Positions 61,895 to 64,000 of a stretch of DNA of 64,000 bases are shown in pieces. How positions within the stretch are numbered: the first letter of the stretch is position 1; the number at the start of each line of letters is the position of its first letter. A program made the translations under genes and the position numbers. Location: assembly GCF_000023945.1 (NCBI RefSeq), contig NC_013158.1, forward strand, positions 2,294,001-2,358,000, written 5' to 3'. The notes under the pieces were generated by a model. That model saw only the letters and a list, made by a program, of their open reading frames with translations. It did not search any database and was not told where the DNA came from. Origin of the DNA: Halorhabdus utahensis DSM 12940 (lineage in GTDB: Archaea; Halobacteriota; Halobacteria; Halobacteriales; Haloarculaceae).

Positions 61895-62902
61895 TCACCG
61901 CTCGATCGACTTGGCCGTTTCGACGAACGCCTCGACGCTCTCGATCGGTGTGTCCTGGTGGACGCCGTGACCGAGATTGAGAATGTGGCCCTGATCCCCG
62001 GCCGCTTCGATCACCTCACGCGTTCGCTCGCGGACGGTTTCCGGACCGGCGAAGAGGACGGACGGATCGAGGTTTCCCTGAACAGGACGATCTCCCAACT
62101 GTTCGCGGGCCGTGTCCATCTCGACCGTCCAGTCGAGACTGACCACATCCGCGCCCGTCGCCGCCAGCTGGTCGAGGCGGCCACCCATGTTCCGGACGAA
62201 GAGAATCGTCGGGACATCGATGTCTGTCAGTATCTCGCGGTGGAGCGGTTGGATGAACTCGCGATAGGCAGCCGGTGGCAACACGCCCGCATAGGTGTCG
62301 AACAGCTGGACGACGTCCGCACCGTGGTCGACCTGATACGACAGGAACTCCCGGACGGCATCGGCAACGATCGAGAGGAGGTCCGCGAAAGCCTCGGGGT
62401 GTCGGGCCTTGAACTGCCGGAGCGGATAGTGATTCCGGGTCGGCCGGCCGGCGACAGCGTAGGAGGCCAGGGTGAAGGGGCCGCCGGCAAAGCCGATGAT
62501 TCCGGTTTCCTCGCCAACCTGGGTGTCGAGTCGATCGAGCAATTCGCCGACGTAATCGAGGGACTCCTGGATCGGGGCGTACGCCTGGGGGACGTCTCCC
62601 GGGTCAGCGATCGGGGATTCGACGACGGGGCCGGTTCCGGATTCGATGTGATAGTCGAATCCGAGTGGTTCGAGGATCGTGAGGATGTCCGAGAACATCA
62701 CGACGCCGTCCGGGCGGTAGCGGTCCCAGGGCTGGAGTGTGATCTCGGCGGCGATCTCCGGCGTGGTGACGGCCTCGAGGAAGTCGTACTCCTCGCGAAG
62801 CTCGCGATACTCCGGGAGGTGCCGGCCGGCCTGGCGCATCAACCACACCGGCGGTCGCTCGGTGCGCTCGCCGCGGGCGGCCCGCACGAGTAACTCGCTC
62901 AT
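61895..62902 (-). CDS. hemE: uroporphyrinogen III decarboxylase
   Basis: A 335-residue UroD. Signature 1 is PPVWLMRQAGRHLPEYRELR (about 17-36) with both conserved Arg residues. Signature 2 is seen in GFAGGPFTLASYAVAGRPTR (about 139-158). Catalytic Tyr lies in ASYAVAG and Asp in VMFSDILTILE (about 69-79). It makes coproporphyrinogen III for haem synthesis and pairs functionally with the neighbouring ferrochelatase. No protoporphyrinogen/coproporphyrinogen oxidase gene adjoins either, so the middle steps lie elsewhere. Confidence 0.95.
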   Translation of the reverse strand: MSELLVRAARGERTERPPVWLMRQAGRHLPEYRELREEYDFLEAVTTPEIAAEITLQPWDRYRPDGVVMFSDILTILEPLGFDYHIESGTGPVVESPIADPGDVPQAYAPIQESLDYVGELLDRLDTQVGEETGIIGFAGGPFTLASYAVAGRPTRNHYPLRQFKARHPEAFADLLSIVADAVREFLSYQVDHGADVVQLFDTYAGVLPPAAYREFIQPLHREILTDIDVPTILFVRNMGGRLDQLAATGADVVSLDWTVEMDTAREQLGDRPVQGNLDPSVLFAGPETVRERTREVIEAAGDQGHILNLGHGVHQDTPIESVEAFVETAKSIER

Positions 62903-63084
62903 CGACTTCCCTTTGATCGTGTATGTGGTTAAGCGATTCCTTCGTCTGTCGTGGCTCCCCTCCGTTACCTACAGACCCAGAAGTAATTTCGATTTGTGCA
63001 ATAGAACCCCACAAAACCGGCAGCGCGTCCGAAAGAGCCCGGGGTATTATTTACCTGCATCGCGTACTATCGGGTCAAGACTGG

Positions 63085-64000
63085 ATGAGTTGTCTCCTTA
63101 CAGATCCAACGACGGTGCTTGCCGTCGGCGGATCCCCTGCGAATCTCGAGGCTGTTCGATCAGCGCTTGCTGATTCTGCTGCCGAGGACGTCATCGAGGT
63201 CGACGATATCAACGTCGGGTCGACCCTCGAAGCTCGTGACGATATCGGGTGTGTACTGGTTTTCGATGCCGATGCAACGTTCGTCGACGTATACGAGCAT
63301 GTCAGAGCCGTCGACGAGAACGTGCCGGTCGTGGTGCAGACGGAACCCGATGAATCGACCGCCGTGGCGGTCAGCCAACGTTCGGCTTGTCGGTTGGTGC
63401 CGAGCGATGCCGGTGACGCTGTCCTTCGGAAGACTGTCGAGGACGCACTGTCGACCTACGAGCGGCGGCGAAACGAAGCGGCAGATAGCAGTATTCTCGA
63501 AACGTTGCTCGCTGAAGGGAAGATGTCGATGTTTGCCAAGGACGACCGCGGTCGGTACGTCCGCTTTGCTGACGTGCCCTACACGGCCAACCCCGCGGAA
63601 GTCAGGGGCAAGACTGATCCGGAGATATTCAACCAGCAGGAGATCTCCGAGGAGGCACTCGCTAACGATCTCCGTGTCGTCGAGACGGGCGAACCGATCC
63701 GTGACAATATCGAGCGCTTCAGCGGCGCGGGCGGAGACCACTGGTCGGAGGCGACGAAGATTCCCTGGCGTCGGAATGGGGAGGTCATCGGTGTGGTCGG
63801 GTATGCCAAAGACGTCTCCAAACGGATGCAGTACAAAAAGCGATTCGAGGAGGAGCGCCGTCGCTTCGACAAGTTCGCGAGTTACGTTTCACACGACCTT
63901 CGGACGCCGTTGCAGGTGATCGTCGGTGCCCTCGAGCGCGCTCGTGACGGGGACACTGACGCCCTCGATCGGATCGAGCGCGCGACTGACCGCGTCGGCG
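63085..64000 (+). CDS. PAS-domain sensor histidine kinase, cut by window end
   Basis: An open frame from the ATG at 63085 runs off the window after 305 complete codons. Residues about 1-115 resemble a receiver-like alpha/beta domain lacking an obvious phosphorylation Asp (LTDPTTVLAVGGSPANLEAV). A PAS-like domain with MSMFAKDDRGRYVRFADVPY (about 150-169) and VIGVVGYAKDVSKRMQYKKR follows. The phospho-acceptor helix FASYVSHDLRTPLQVIVGAL (about 268-287) marks HisKA; the HATPase domain must lie beyond the window. A TATTATTTA box (about 63044-63052) lies about 37 nt upstream. It is a paralogue in style of the kinase at 21697. Confidence 0.88.
   Translation, partial: MSCLLTDPTTVLAVGGSPANLEAVRSALADSAAEDVIEVDDINVGSTLEARDDIGCVLVFDADATFVDVYEHVRAVDENVPVVVQTEPDESTAVAVSQRSACRLVPSDAGDAVLRKTVEDALSTYERRRNEAADSSILETLLAEGKMSMFAKDDRGRYVRFADVPYTANPAEVRGKTDPEIFNQQEISEEALANDLRVVETGEPIRDNIERFSGAGGDHWSEATKIPWRRNGEVIGVVGYAKDVSKRMQYKKRFEEERRRFDKFASYVSHDLRTPLQVIVGALERARDGDTDALDRIERATDRVG

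Overview
The window is chromosomal DNA from a halophilic archaeon (class Halobacteria). The evidence is a G+C-rich genome whose proteins are strongly acidic, CTTAA/TTTAWA promoter boxes about 27 bases ahead of often leaderless starts, twin-arginine lipoproteins with a lipobox, Bat-type HTH and GfcR regulators, and archaeal information genes (RPA, doublet histone, archaeal CCA transferase, complete S10-spc ribosomal operon). The sugar genes (gluconate dehydratase, KDG kinase, KDG aldolase, ADP-forming acetyl-CoA synthetase) fit a carbohydrate-using haloarchaeon, perhaps Haloarculaceae; the genus cannot be fixed from sequence alone.

Layout. 0-0.44 kb: tRNA-Arg with an array of partial copies of its own 3' end. 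0.5-5.8 kb: lipoprotein, then an RPA-histone-histone deacetylase operon converging on cca. 5.9-6.2 kb: tRNA-Asn followed by four back-to-back perfect hairpins and a copy of its 3' end. 6.3-15.1 kb: housekeeping and conserved unknowns (glmM, larB, mptA, FxsA family, DUF1931, two CxxC microproteins, a GIY-YIG protein, a methyltransferase and a flavin reductase). 15.19 kb: tRNA-Ile, the left edge of a visibly A+T-rich, decayed island reaching about 20.4 kb. The island carries a 914-residue protein with five near-identical 297-bp (99-aa) CARDB-like repeats, a frameshifted DUF6884 gene and a 122-bp MITE-like element. 20.8-28.1 kb: SDR enzyme, histidine kinase, Bat-like regulator, small proteins, an MrfA-like helicase and a RelE/RHH toxin-antitoxin pair. 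28.2-42.2 kb: a sugar-catabolism region with a Gfo/Idh dehydrogenase, YchF, GfcR, the ADP-forming acetyl-CoA synthetase with a Pta-like partner, kdgA, a mutarotase-like protein, kdgK, an HtrA-type protease and gad. 42.4-45.3 kb: small proteins and an FKBP. 45.7 kb: tRNA-Gly, again with copies of its own 3' end. 46.0-60.7 kb: a SPOUT-family protein, then 21 ribosomal/RNase P genes ending in secY, densely packed and probably cotranscribed. 60.8-62.9 kb: converging hemH and hemE. 63.1-64.0 kb: a histidine kinase cut by the window end.

The least ordinary material is non-coding. Two large palindromic intergenic elements (40.49-40.79 and 43.26-43.63 kb) share AGAAAGCCC/GGGCTTTCT ends and an inner CCCTTTC..GGTGGG/CACCAGG-type stem. 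The core of that stem (25 nt, one mismatch) also occurs inside the MITE-like element at 20.13-20.25 kb. Three of the four tRNA genes are followed by hairpin-rich stretches holding repeated fragments of the tRNA 3' end. Together these suggest families of structured intergenic repeats that standard annotation does not name.
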